A stretch of DNA of 15,120 nucleotides from Pseudomonadota bacterium (GTDB taxonomy: Bacteria; Pseudomonadota; Gammaproteobacteria; Steroidobacterales; Steroidobacteraceae), in assembly GCA_023433515.1 (NCBI GenBank), contig JAEZCN010000140.1:1-15120 (forward strand), written 5' to 3'. The translations under genes were made by a program, and so were the position numbers. This document shows, piece after piece, positions 1 to 6,794 of the stretch. Under the pieces are notes generated by a model that was not told where the DNA came from, ran no database searches, and was given only the letters and a program-made list of their open reading frames with translations. Positions within the stretch are counted from its first letter, which is position 1, and the number at the start of each line of letters is the position of its first letter.

Positions 1-375
1 GTTATCAAACTACTGCTCGATCCGTCGCGCACCTATCCGAACATGTTCGACGCGCATCCGCCGTTCCAGATCGACGGCAACTTCGGCGGCGCGAACGGCA
101 TCCTCGAGATGCTGCTGCAATGTATCGATGGCGAGATCGAACTGCTGCCCGCGTTGCCGCGCGCATGGTCTTCAGGCTCGGTGCGCGGTGTTCGCGCCCG
201 CGGCGGCTTCGAGCTCGACATCGACTGGCGCGATGGCCGGCTGGTGTCCGTGCGCATGCGCGGCGCGCCGGGAGGCGAGGCTCGCCTGCGCTACGGCGAT
301 ACGGTGCGCACCGTGCACGTACGCAAGGGGCGCGAGCTCAGGCTCGATGCGGAGAAGTTCTCCACGGCGGGCTGA
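1..375 (+). CDS. GH95-type alpha-L-fucosidase, C-terminal part (5' end outside window)
   Basis: The reading frame is open from base 1 and ends at the TGA at 373-375, so only about 124 C-terminal residues are seen. Around base 43 the protein reads NMFDAHPPFQIDGNFGG, followed by a GILEMLLQ helix and ELLPALPRAW. This is the typical end of the catalytic barrel of glycoside hydrolase family 95 enzymes, which remove alpha-1,2-linked L-fucose (some members act on L-galactose). After it comes a short beta-rich tail containing GSVRGVRARGGFELDIDW, matching the family's C-terminal beta domain. The family is usually about 750-800 residues, so most of the gene lies upstream. Signal peptide and catalytic residues cannot be judged. 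The stop overlaps the start of the next gene by one base. Family assignment is confident; exact sugar specificity is unknown. Confidence 0.88.
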   Translation, partial: VIKLLLDPSRTYPNMFDAHPPFQIDGNFGGANGILEMLLQCIDGEIELLPALPRAWSSGSVRGVRARGGFELDIDWRDGRLVSVRMRGAPGGEARLRYGDTVRTVHVRKGRELRLDAEKFSTAG

Positions 376-857
376 TGGCCACCGACTATCCCGTCACGAT
401 GGCGGTCCGCGCGTTGCGGCAGCACGCGGTCGAATTCACGCCGCACCTTTACGCCTGGGAGGCGCATGGCGGAACCCGTGCGTCCGCCGAGCACGTCGGC
501 GTCGACGAGCACATCGTGGTCAAGACGTTGATCTTCGAGGACGACGCGAAGAAGCCGCTCTGCATTCTCATGCACGGCGATCGCGAGGTGTCCGCGAAGA
601 ACCTCGCGCGCCAGACCGGCCGCCGCAGCGTCGCGCCGTGCCAGCCCGCGGTCGCGGACCGCCATTCGGGCTACCAGGTGGGCGGCACGTCGCCCTTCGG
701 GCTCAAGCGTGCGCTGCCCATCTACTGCGAGAAATCGATCGTCGACCTGCCGCGCATCTACATCAATGGCGGCGCGCGCGGTTTCCTGGTGGAAATCGAT
801 CCGCGCGACCTGGTGCGCGTGCTCGCGCCACAACTCGTTGAAGTCGCGACCGGCTGA
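375..857 (+). CDS. ybaK: YbaK/EbsC-family Cys-tRNA(Pro) deacylase
   Basis: A 160-residue single-domain protein of the aminoacyl-tRNA editing family, a usual length for bacterial YbaK. Visible family features are VVKTLIF with the conserved Lys near residue 50, GGTSPFG at 103-109 (the substrate-loop signature) and NGGARGF at 131-137. The family hydrolyses Cys mischarged onto tRNA(Pro) by prolyl-tRNA synthetase, acting in the cytoplasm in trans. The ATG at 375 shares its A with the TGA of the upstream GH95 gene, so translation is probably coupled although the two functions are unrelated. A longer open frame runs upstream to 120, but it is out of frame with and inside the GH95 gene, and the family N-terminus fits the ATG at 375. 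The gene converges on the fumarylacetoacetate hydrolase gene with only 10 bases between the stop codons. Confidence 0.9.
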   Translation: MATDYPVTMAVRALRQHAVEFTPHLYAWEAHGGTRASAEHVGVDEHIVVKTLIFEDDAKKPLCILMHGDREVSAKNLARQTGRRSVAPCQPAVADRHSGYQVGGTSPFGLKRALPIYCEKSIVDLPRIYINGGARGFLVEIDPRDLVRVLAPQLVEVATG

Positions 858-867
858 CTGTAGCCGG
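850..867. terminator. Short dyad between the convergent ybaK and fahA stops
   Basis: CCGGCT (850-855), a 6-base spacer and AGCCGG (862-867) form a perfect 6-bp hairpin. It contains the ybaK TGA and abuts the fahA stop on the other strand. It could slow or end transcription from both sides, but there is no T-tract, so this is a weak candidate that could be chance in GC-rich DNA. Confidence 0.3.
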
Positions 868-1857
868 CTAACTACCCGCGCGGACCACGCGATTGTCGAG
901 CGCGCCGAAGATGCTGCGCCCCTCGGCGTCGAACATCTCGATCGAGACCCGATCGCCGAACCCGAGAAAGGGCGTGCGTGGCGCACCGTGCTCGAGCTGC
1001 TCGAGCGTGCGTCTCTCGGCGAGGCAGCTCGATCCGCGCGAACGGTCGTAGTTGGACACCGTGCCCGAACCGACGATGGTGCCCGCCCCGAGCCGGCGCG
1101 TCTTCGTCACGTGCGCGACGAGCTGCGCGAAGCTGAAGGTCATGTCGGTACCGGCGTCCGGCCGTCCGAACTCGGCGCCATTGATGCGGCTGAACAGCGG
1201 CAGGTGAACCTTGCACTCGCGCCAGGCCGGGCCGAGTTCGTCGGGTGTCACGGCCACCGGCGAAAAAGCAGTCGCCGGCTTGGACTGGTAGAACCCGAAA
1301 CCCTTGGAGAGTTCGCCCGGGATCAGGTTGCGCAGCGACCAGTCGTTCACGAGCGCCAGTAGTTTGATGTGGCCCGCGGCCGCGGCGGCATCCGTGCCCA
1401 TGGGCACGTCGTCGGTGATCACCGCGACTTCGGCTTCCAGGTCGATTCCCCAGTCCTCGGAACCGAACGGCACGTCGTCACGCGCGCCGAGCAAGTCGTC
1501 GGAGCCGCCCTGGTACACGAGCGGATCCGTCCAGAAGGAGGACGGCATCACGGCGCCACGGGCCTTGCGGACCAGTTCCACGTGGTTCACGTAGGCGCTG
1601 CCGTCCACCCACTGATACGCGCGCGGCAGCGGCGCGGCGCATGACGCGGGATCGAACGGCATGACGTCCACCAGGTGCTGCCCGTGTTCGAGCGCCACGG
1701 CGCGCTCGGCCAGGCGCGGCGCGACCTGAGCCCAGTCGTCGAGCGCGGCCTGCATCGTCGGCGCGATGCCGGGAACGAGCTGGCAGCGCGTGAGGTCGCG
1801 GCTCACCACGGCCAGGCGGCCGTCGCGGCCGCCCCGCCTGAGCGTGGCCAGTTTCAT
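868..1857 (-). CDS. fahA: Fumarylacetoacetate hydrolase
   Basis: A 329-residue fumarylacetoacetate hydrolase of the bacterial homogentisate-pathway type. It cleaves fumarylacetoacetate to fumarate and acetoacetate, the last step of tyrosine/phenylalanine degradation, in the cytoplasm. Visible features: acidic metal ligands in the segment DLEAEVAVI (Glu141 and Glu143), Asp172 in LVNDWSLRN, Lys193 in the FYQSKPATAFSP loop, and the GTIVGSGTVSN strand-turn of the FAH fold near residues 260-270. The ATG at 1857 lies inside the end of the homogentisate dioxygenase gene (4-base ATGA overlap), a strong sign of operon expression and translational coupling. A maleylacetoacetate isomerase, needed between the two enzymes in the usual pathway, is not in this window. 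Confidence 0.93.
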   Translation of the reverse strand: MKLATLRRGGRDGRLAVVSRDLTRCQLVPGIAPTMQAALDDWAQVAPRLAERAVALEHGQHLVDVMPFDPASCAAPLPRAYQWVDGSAYVNHVELVRKARGAVMPSSFWTDPLVYQGGSDDLLGARDDVPFGSEDWGIDLEAEVAVITDDVPMGTDAAAAAGHIKLLALVNDWSLRNLIPGELSKGFGFYQSKPATAFSPVAVTPDELGPAWRECKVHLPLFSRINGAEFGRPDAGTDMTFSFAQLVAHVTKTRRLGAGTIVGSGTVSNYDRSRGSSCLAERRTLEQLEHGAPRTPFLGFGDRVSIEMFDAEGRSIFGALDNRVVRAGS

Positions 1858-2981
1858 TTCGCGGACTTCCAGCTATCGACGTATCCCGGCCATTCGATTT
1901 TCGTCGCGGCCGGCGCGATCTCGAGCGCGTCGCGCGTGTCGATCATCACCGCGTATTCGTCGGTGGCGGGTTTCGATTGCGTGAAGACGTTCTTGAGCGC
2001 CTTCGGATGCGGACCGTGCGTGAAACCGCCGGGATGCATCGTGACCATGCCGGGATGGATGTTGTCGCGGCTGAAGAAGTTGCCGGCGTGATAGAAGATG
2101 ACTTCGTCGTAGTCGTCGTTGTTGTGGAAGAACGGCACCTTCATCGCGCCCGGATCGGACTCGAACGGGCGCGGCACGAAGCTGCAGACGACGAAGCGGT
2201 CCGCGAGGAACGTGGTGTGCGCGGACGGCGGCAGGTGATAGCGGTGACTCATCAGTGGCCGCAGGTCGCGCATGTTGATGCGCGCCACGGAAAGGTCGCC
2301 GTGCCAGCCCACCGCGTCGAGCGGATTGAATGGATAGGTGACGGTGGACAATGCGCCGCGACGCTTGATCTCGACGCGCCACTCGCGCTCGCCCTGCTGC
2401 GCTCGGAACGCATCGTCGATGCGCGGCGTGTCGAGCATCGCGGCGTCGAAGATCGCGTGCGGTCCGACGAGTCCTTTGTCGGGCAGACGATAGGAGTTGT
2501 TGGTCGCCTCGATCAGCAAGGCGCGCAGCGGCTGCGTGCAGGTCACGCGCCACATCGTGCCGCGCGGGATCAGGATGTAATCACCGGCCTCGAACGGCAG
2601 GTGGCCGTAGTCGCAGAACAACGCGCCGGCGCCGGCGTGCACGAACATGAGATCGTCGCCGTCCGCGTTGCGCGCGAGCGCGGGCATGTCGGAGTCGAGT
2701 TGCCAGAAACGCACGCGCGTTGCGGCATTGAACAACAGTTCAGTCGCATTCCACGGTGAAGCGGCGCTTCCCGCGATCTTCGTGCAATCGAACGCATGCG
2801 GCCGCAGCGGCCCTTCGAAGCTGGTCCACCCCGTCGGCGGATTGCGGTGATAGAGATGCGCCGCCGGACCGAAGAACCCTTCCTTGCTGATCTCGCGCTC
2901 GTACGTCCCCGCCGGCAGGTCGGCGTGCGCCTGCCGCGAAGCCTCGCCCTCGACCTTCGGAAAGTGCACGTAGCGCTTCAT
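1854..2981 (-). CDS. hmgA: Homogentisate 1,2-dioxygenase
   Basis: A 375-residue Fe(II) cupin dioxygenase that opens the ring of homogentisate to maleylacetoacetate. The N-terminus MKRYVHFPKVEG followed by SRQAHADLP and GTYEREI is characteristic of the shorter (about 380 residues) bacterial HmgA-like group. Likely iron ligands, by analogy with the human enzyme, are His286 and Glu293 (in FFHNNDDYDEV) and His322 (in GFTHGPHP); His248 in SHRYHL or His255 may be the catalytic base. I choose the ATG at 2981. The in-frame TTG at 3011 would add ten residues encoded almost entirely by a perfect palindrome (2992-3011) that looks like an operator. No strong Shine-Dalgarno is seen before 2981. Its 3' end overlaps fahA by 4 bases. 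Confidence 0.92.
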   Translation of the reverse strand: MKRYVHFPKVEGEASRQAHADLPAGTYEREISKEGFFGPAAHLYHRNPPTGWTSFEGPLRPHAFDCTKIAGSAASPWNATELLFNAATRVRFWQLDSDMPALARNADGDDLMFVHAGAGALFCDYGHLPFEAGDYILIPRGTMWRVTCTQPLRALLIEATNNSYRLPDKGLVGPHAIFDAAMLDTPRIDDAFRAQQGEREWRVEIKRRGALSTVTYPFNPLDAVGWHGDLSVARINMRDLRPLMSHRYHLPPSAHTTFLADRFVVCSFVPRPFESDPGAMKVPFFHNNDDYDEVIFYHAGNFFSRDNIHPGMVTMHPGGFTHGPHPKALKNVFTQSKPATDEYAVMIDTRDALEIAPAATKIEWPGYVDSWKSAK

Positions 2982-2991
2982 GAGGCCGATT

Positions 2992-3011
2992 TTGGTTTCA
3001 TTTGAAACCAA
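2992..3011. promoter_or_regulatory. 20-bp palindromic operator candidate for the hmgA-fahA operon
   Basis: TTGGTTTCA (2992-3000) and TGAAACCAA (3003-3011) are perfect inverted 9-bp arms around a 2-base centre. The site lies 11 to 30 bases upstream of the hmgA ATG on the minus strand, an ideal place for a repressor to block transcription. Homogentisate operons in other bacteria are controlled by IclR-, MarR- or similar dimeric regulators; the compact AT-containing arms fit such a dimer. Which regulator binds here cannot be told, because no regulator gene is in the window. The site stands out as much less GC-rich than its surroundings. Confidence 0.6.
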
Positions 3012-3022
3012 TGGGAAGAGTG

Positions 3023-3128
3023 AAGAGGGTGCCTGGCACGGAAAAAGCCGGGAGAAGCGGCGCGATCTCGCCGCTCACCCACGCCGATTCGCCGCTTCTC
3101 CCGGCTTTTCCGTGCCAGGCACCGTCTT
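3023..3128. repeat. Long inverted repeat, copy 1 (thiolase end to hmgA promoter)
   Basis: The left arm 3028-3062 begins GGTGCCTGGCACGGAAAA and continues GCCGGGAGAAGCGGCG. The right arm 3090-3123 is its reverse complement except for one extra A in the left A-run, giving about 34 paired bases around a 27-base loop. Flanking AAGA (3023-3026) and TCTT (3125-3128) extend the symmetry past one unpaired position. The GTGCCTGGCAC core is itself palindromic. The element ends 4 bases from the thiolase stop codon and begins 11 bases from the hmgA operator palindrome, so it fills most of the 151 bases between those genes. As RNA it would form a very stable hairpin and could terminate or insulate the thiolase transcript. 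It shares its outer 18-base module with copy 2. Confidence 0.92.
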
Positions 3129-3132
3129 GGGC

Positions 3133-4431
3133 CTACGCCTTCTCCAGGATCGCGGTGACGCCCATGCCGCCGGCCGTGCAGATGGAAATCAGGCCGCGCC
3201 TGGCGGTAGCGGATTCCGACAGCAGCTTGGCGAGTTGCGCGACGATGCGGGTGCCGGTGGCGGCGAACGGATGGCCGATCGCGACGCTCGAACCGTTCAC
3301 GTTGAGCTTCGCTCGATCGATGCTGCCCAGCGGCTGATCCAGCCCGAGCCGCTCGCGGCAGTAGTCAGGTGACTCCCACGCCCTGAGCGTGCACAGCACC
3401 TGCGCGGCGAACGCCTCGTGGATCTCGTAGAAGTCGAAATCCTGCAGCGTGAGGTTCGCGTCCTTCAGCATCGAAGGAACCGCGTAGGCGGGCGCCATGA
3501 GCAGTCCTTCGTGGCCGCCCACGTAGTCGACCGCCCACTGCTTGCTGTACGAGAACCACGCGAGGATCGGCAGGTTGCGCTCGCGCGCCCATTCCTCGCT
3601 CGCGAGCAACACGGCCGAGGCGCCGTCGGTCAGCGGCGTCGAGTTGCCGGCCGTGAGCGTGCCCTGGCCGCTGCGCCGGTCGAACGCGGGCTTGAGCATC
3701 GCGAGCTTTTCGACCGTGCTGTCGGCACGCACGTTGTTGTCGATCTTGAGACCCTGGTACTCCGGCACGACCAGGTCGCTGTACCAGCCGCGCGCCCACG
3801 CCTTGCCCGCGTTGACGTGACTGAGATTCGCGAGCTCATCCTGCTCCGCGCGCGAAATCTTCCAGGTCTTCGCCATCTGCTCGCAGTGCTCACCCATCGA
3901 AAGACCCGTGCGCGGCTCGAGCACCCCCGGCATCACCGGTTTGAAGTGTTTCGGCCGCAGACCAAGGAACGGCGTGATCCGCTGTCCCAGCGTCTTGCCG
4001 CGATACGCCCGCAGCAGCAACTGCTGATAGGACTTCGGATACACGATCGGCGGATCGCTCACGGTGTCGAACCCGCCCGCGATGCCCGCATCCATCTGCC
4101 CCAGCGCGATCTTCATCGCGATCGAGATCGCGGCGTCGAGTCCGGTGCCGCACGCGCGCTGCATGTCGATGCCGGGCGTCGCCGGATCCAGCCCCGAGGA
4201 CAACACGCACTCGCGCACGAGGTTGAAGTCCTTCGAATGCTTGAGCACGGCGCCGCCGGTCACGTCGCCGAGGCGCTCTCCCGCGATGCGGTACTTCGCG
4301 ACGAGCGCCTGCAGCACCGTCGTGAACATGTCCTGGTTGCCGACGCGCGCGTAGGCGCCATGGCCGCGCGCGAAAGGAATCCGCATGCCACCGACGACTG
4401 CGACGCGACGAACACTTGATCCGACCAGCAT
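3133..4431 (-). CDS. Acetyl-CoA acyltransferase (FadI-like thiolase)
   Basis: A 432-residue thiolase close in length and pattern to FadI, the beta-subunit type of the fatty-acid beta-oxidation complex. It would catalyse CoA-dependent cleavage of 3-ketoacyl-CoA, or acetoacetyl-CoA condensation and cleavage, in the cytoplasm. The nucleophile is Cys94 in MQRACGTGLDA. The NSTPLTDGAS loop, the HEAFAAQ motif, the GHPFAATGTR His motif and the C-terminal CTAGGMGV (second catalytic Cys) are all present and in order. The Cys loop reads CGTG where many thiolases have C-x-S-G, a tolerated change in this branch. The start ATG at 4431 has GGAG eight bases upstream. It lies on the same strand as the hmg pair, but a long hairpin separates them, so they are probably separate transcripts. 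Acetoacetate from FAH could feed this enzyme after CoA activation (inference). Confidence 0.9.
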   Translation of the reverse strand: MLVGSSVRRVAVVGGMRIPFARGHGAYARVGNQDMFTTVLQALVAKYRIAGERLGDVTGGAVLKHSKDFNLVRECVLSSGLDPATPGIDMQRACGTGLDAAISIAMKIALGQMDAGIAGGFDTVSDPPIVYPKSYQQLLLRAYRGKTLGQRITPFLGLRPKHFKPVMPGVLEPRTGLSMGEHCEQMAKTWKISRAEQDELANLSHVNAGKAWARGWYSDLVVPEYQGLKIDNNVRADSTVEKLAMLKPAFDRRSGQGTLTAGNSTPLTDGASAVLLASEEWARERNLPILAWFSYSKQWAVDYVGGHEGLLMAPAYAVPSMLKDANLTLQDFDFYEIHEAFAAQVLCTLRAWESPDYCRERLGLDQPLGSIDRAKLNVNGSSVAIGHPFAATGTRIVAQLAKLLSESATARRGLISICTAGGMGVTAILEKA

Positions 4432-4478
4432 GGCTGAAACTCCGCGAACGAACGCGGTCTAGGATGCCATGCCCCGGG

Positions 4479-4521
4479 AAAAAAAAGCGCCCGTGCCGCG
4501 GAGGAGGCCGCGACACGGGCG
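4479..4521 (-). terminator. Rho-independent terminator of the CE15 esterase gene
   Basis: On the minus strand, a stem of CGCCCGTG plus TCGCGG pairs with CCGCGG plus CACGGGCG across a CCTCCT loop (14 pairs including one T-G wobble; genome 4488-4521). It is followed by a C and eight T residues (4479-4486). This is a textbook intrinsic terminator 40 bases after the esterase stop codon. It separates that gene from the thiolase gene on the same strand. Confidence 0.92.
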
Positions 4522-4560
4522 AAGTGCTGACCGGGAATTACCCGAGTCGGAGAAGACCTC

Positions 4561-6576
4561 TTACTTGCCGGGGCAGCTTCCGAGCATCACACCCTGGTTG
4601 AGCTGAGCGACCAGCGCCTCCTTGGCCACCGACAGCTCCTGGTACTTGTCGACCAGCTGCGGGCCCTTCGGCGTCTGTTCCGTGGAGCGCGTCTTCTTGC
4701 ACAGACGCACCTTGTCCGGAACGGTGATGGTCACTTCGGCGTCCTTGCTCGGACGATTGCCGTCACCCGCGAAAACGACGAGCTTGAATTCGCTCGTGTT
4801 CTTGAAGTCGAGGTGATGCCACTTCGGCAGCACGAGCGTGCCGGTGCTGGAGTCGACCGAGAACGCCTTCGCGCCGCTGCCACCCTTGACCTGCCAGCTG
4901 CCGATCACGTCGTTCGGATCCGGGTCGGATGCCGCGATCGTGCCGATCTTGCCGTAGACGCCACCGTCGATCGCGAACGACTGACCGGCTTCGATCACCG
5001 GACGTTTGTCGTTCAGGAAGCGGGACGCGAACTGCATGAAGGACGGCCAGTTCGGGGCCGACACGTGACCTTCGATCTGGCGGCGCCAGCCGATGGTGCC
5101 GTCGATGAACGCGACGTTGAAGGGCGGCGTGCCACCGATCGATTCGTCGGGACCCGAGGTGAACACGGTGTCTTCGGGGATGATCTGTCCCTTCCAGCCG
5201 AGCAGTTCCCACACGGGCGAGGCGAGCTTGCCCGACAGGAAGGTGCCACGCGGATCCGCCCACGCATCACCGTTGCCCGGAGGCGTGTCGGTGCCGTTGG
5301 TCACGAAGATCGCACGGGGCGCGAGCAGCGCCGTCGTGTGCTGCGCGTCGACGTCGAGCAGTTCCACCTTGCGCGGAATGTAGCCACCCGGTTCGAGCGG
5401 GCCGGCATAGTTCATGATGTAGCCGTTGACCCAGTGGTACTCGCCGGAGGAGCTCGCGACGTTTTCGAGCGCCTGGCCCCAGTGGCGGCGCATGACGGCG
5501 GTGCCCATCGCACCGGAGTCGCTGGGCCATGCCACGACGACGCGGTCGTCGTACGCAGCGGTCACGAGCGTGGCCTTGCCGTAACGCGAATGGCCTTCGA
5601 CGCCGACCGCATCCGCATCGAAGTCCGGATCGGTCTCGAAGTAGTCGATCAGGCGGCTGATGCCCCAGCCCCAGGCAACGAGTGAACCCGGATCTTCCGG
5701 CTTGCGCCATTCACCCTTGTTCATCAGACCGATGATGTAGCTCGACAACGCGCCGTTGTTCCCGCTGTCGGGTTGCAACTGCGTGGGCGAGTAGCTGCAC
5801 GTGCCGATGTCGTAGGGAGCCGTGTACTGGAAGCGGGCAGTGCCTTCACCATAGGTCACGACCACCGGATAACTCCGGCCGGTGGTGGCCGGGAAGCGGC
5901 ATTGCGCGGTCACGCGCGGCGTATGACGCAGCGCCGGATAACTCGATGTGTCGACCGTGCCGGTGATCGTCTTCTGACGGTACGGATAACTCACGCCGGC
6001 AACGACCTGCGTGCCCGTCGTCTCGGCGCTGACCACCCAATTGATCGGCCAGTCGTTCGGGATCGGTTTGCCATAGAGCTGCTTCTGCACGAGCTTGGCG
6101 ATTTCCGGCCGACGCAGCATCCACCAGTCCTCGCGCGAGTTGATGCGGTGGTTCTGCTGCTTGAGCTGGAAGATGTCGAGGTCGGTGTAGCGCGGAGTCG
6201 AGAAGGGACCGTAGTCACCGACACCGGACATCGCGCCCCCGGCGAGTCCCGCGTCGCTGTCATACGTGTGCCACAGGCCGAAGTTCGTGCGAATGACCGT
6301 GTGACGCAGAGGATCTGTCCAGTTTCCTTCCGGATTTGCCGCGTTCGACGGCCAGGCGTTCACCGGCCGGTTCGGGTCTTCCAGACGCGGCGGCATCACC
6401 GGAAAGGAAAGGCCCTGGCTACACAACATGCGGTCGCGGTCCTGCACGTTCGTGACCGTGTTGTTCGGAAACTCCGGTTGCACGTTGCAGACCTGCGCCT
6501 GCGCCGCGATCGCGTAACAACACGCCGCGGCCGCGCTGGCGGCTTTGAGAAATACTCGAGATCTCGAATGAGTCAT
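4561..6576 (-). CDS. Secreted CE15 glucuronoyl-esterase-like protein with cadherin-like C-terminal domain
   Basis: A 671-residue protein. Residues 1-28 form a Sec signal peptide (basic start, Ala-rich core, AQA end). Residues about 60-525 are an alpha/beta-hydrolase of carbohydrate esterase family 15, which cleaves ester links between glucuronic acid in xylan and lignin alcohols. The nucleophile is Ser330 in GHSRYGK, the form common in bacterial CE15. WGWGISRLIDYFE precedes it. The likely acid is Asp353 in PSDSGAMG, and the likely catalytic His is His504 in EGHVSAPNW. LLAPRAIFVTNG and WADPRGTFL match the strand bearing the alternative acid. Residues about 527-620 look like a cadherin-like beta domain (FAIDGGVYGKIG, ASDPDPND, FSVDSSTGTLVL). 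A 50-residue tail has Cys626 and Cys668, possibly a disulfide. The ATG at 6576 has an AGGGGGAG ribosome site close upstream. Substrate is inferred from family only. Confidence 0.85.
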   Translation of the reverse strand: MTHSRSRVFLKAASAAAACCYAIAAQAQVCNVQPEFPNNTVTNVQDRDRMLCSQGLSFPVMPPRLEDPNRPVNAWPSNAANPEGNWTDPLRHTVIRTNFGLWHTYDSDAGLAGGAMSGVGDYGPFSTPRYTDLDIFQLKQQNHRINSREDWWMLRRPEIAKLVQKQLYGKPIPNDWPINWVVSAETTGTQVVAGVSYPYRQKTITGTVDTSSYPALRHTPRVTAQCRFPATTGRSYPVVVTYGEGTARFQYTAPYDIGTCSYSPTQLQPDSGNNGALSSYIIGLMNKGEWRKPEDPGSLVAWGWGISRLIDYFETDPDFDADAVGVEGHSRYGKATLVTAAYDDRVVVAWPSDSGAMGTAVMRRHWGQALENVASSSGEYHWVNGYIMNYAGPLEPGGYIPRKVELLDVDAQHTTALLAPRAIFVTNGTDTPPGNGDAWADPRGTFLSGKLASPVWELLGWKGQIIPEDTVFTSGPDESIGGTPPFNVAFIDGTIGWRRQIEGHVSAPNWPSFMQFASRFLNDKRPVIEAGQSFAIDGGVYGKIGTIAASDPDPNDVIGSWQVKGGSGAKAFSVDSSTGTLVLPKWHHLDFKNTSEFKLVVFAGDGNRPSKDAEVTITVPDKVRLCKKTRSTEQTPKGPQLVDKYQELSVAKEALVAQLNQGVMLGSCPGK

Positions 6577-6794
6577 TGCTCCCCCTGCAGAGCTCTGAGA
6601 ATGGAAGGAATCAGATCGCCGGATTTATTCGTTTTAGGTCCGGAGGGCGAAAAGTTCGCCTACGGAAAGGACGCGCGCCATCCGCAATCTCCGTCATGTA
6701 TCCGCGCGGTGAGCGCGACGACAACGCTATCAATCGGTCGCGCGGCCGGGGAAACCCCGTCATTCGACGCGCGCCGGCTTGCTAACATCCCGCC
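6577..6794. promoter_or_regulatory. Divergent promoter region between the CE15 esterase and DUF885 genes
   Basis: These 218 bases hold no gene and must carry the promoters of both flanking genes. Seen here: an AT-richer patch at 6621-6640 that could be a minus-strand -10 region; a perfect small dyad GGCGAA-AAG-TTCGCC at 6646-6660, a possible operator; and the minus-strand Shine-Dalgarno just before 6577. I cannot name convincing -35/-10 pairs for either direction. Confidence 0.4.

Noticed and set aside
2982..3011. TTG start for homogentisate dioxygenase at 3011
   Set aside because: The added ten residues are encoded by a perfect palindrome and do not fit the family N-terminus, which begins at MKRYVHFP.
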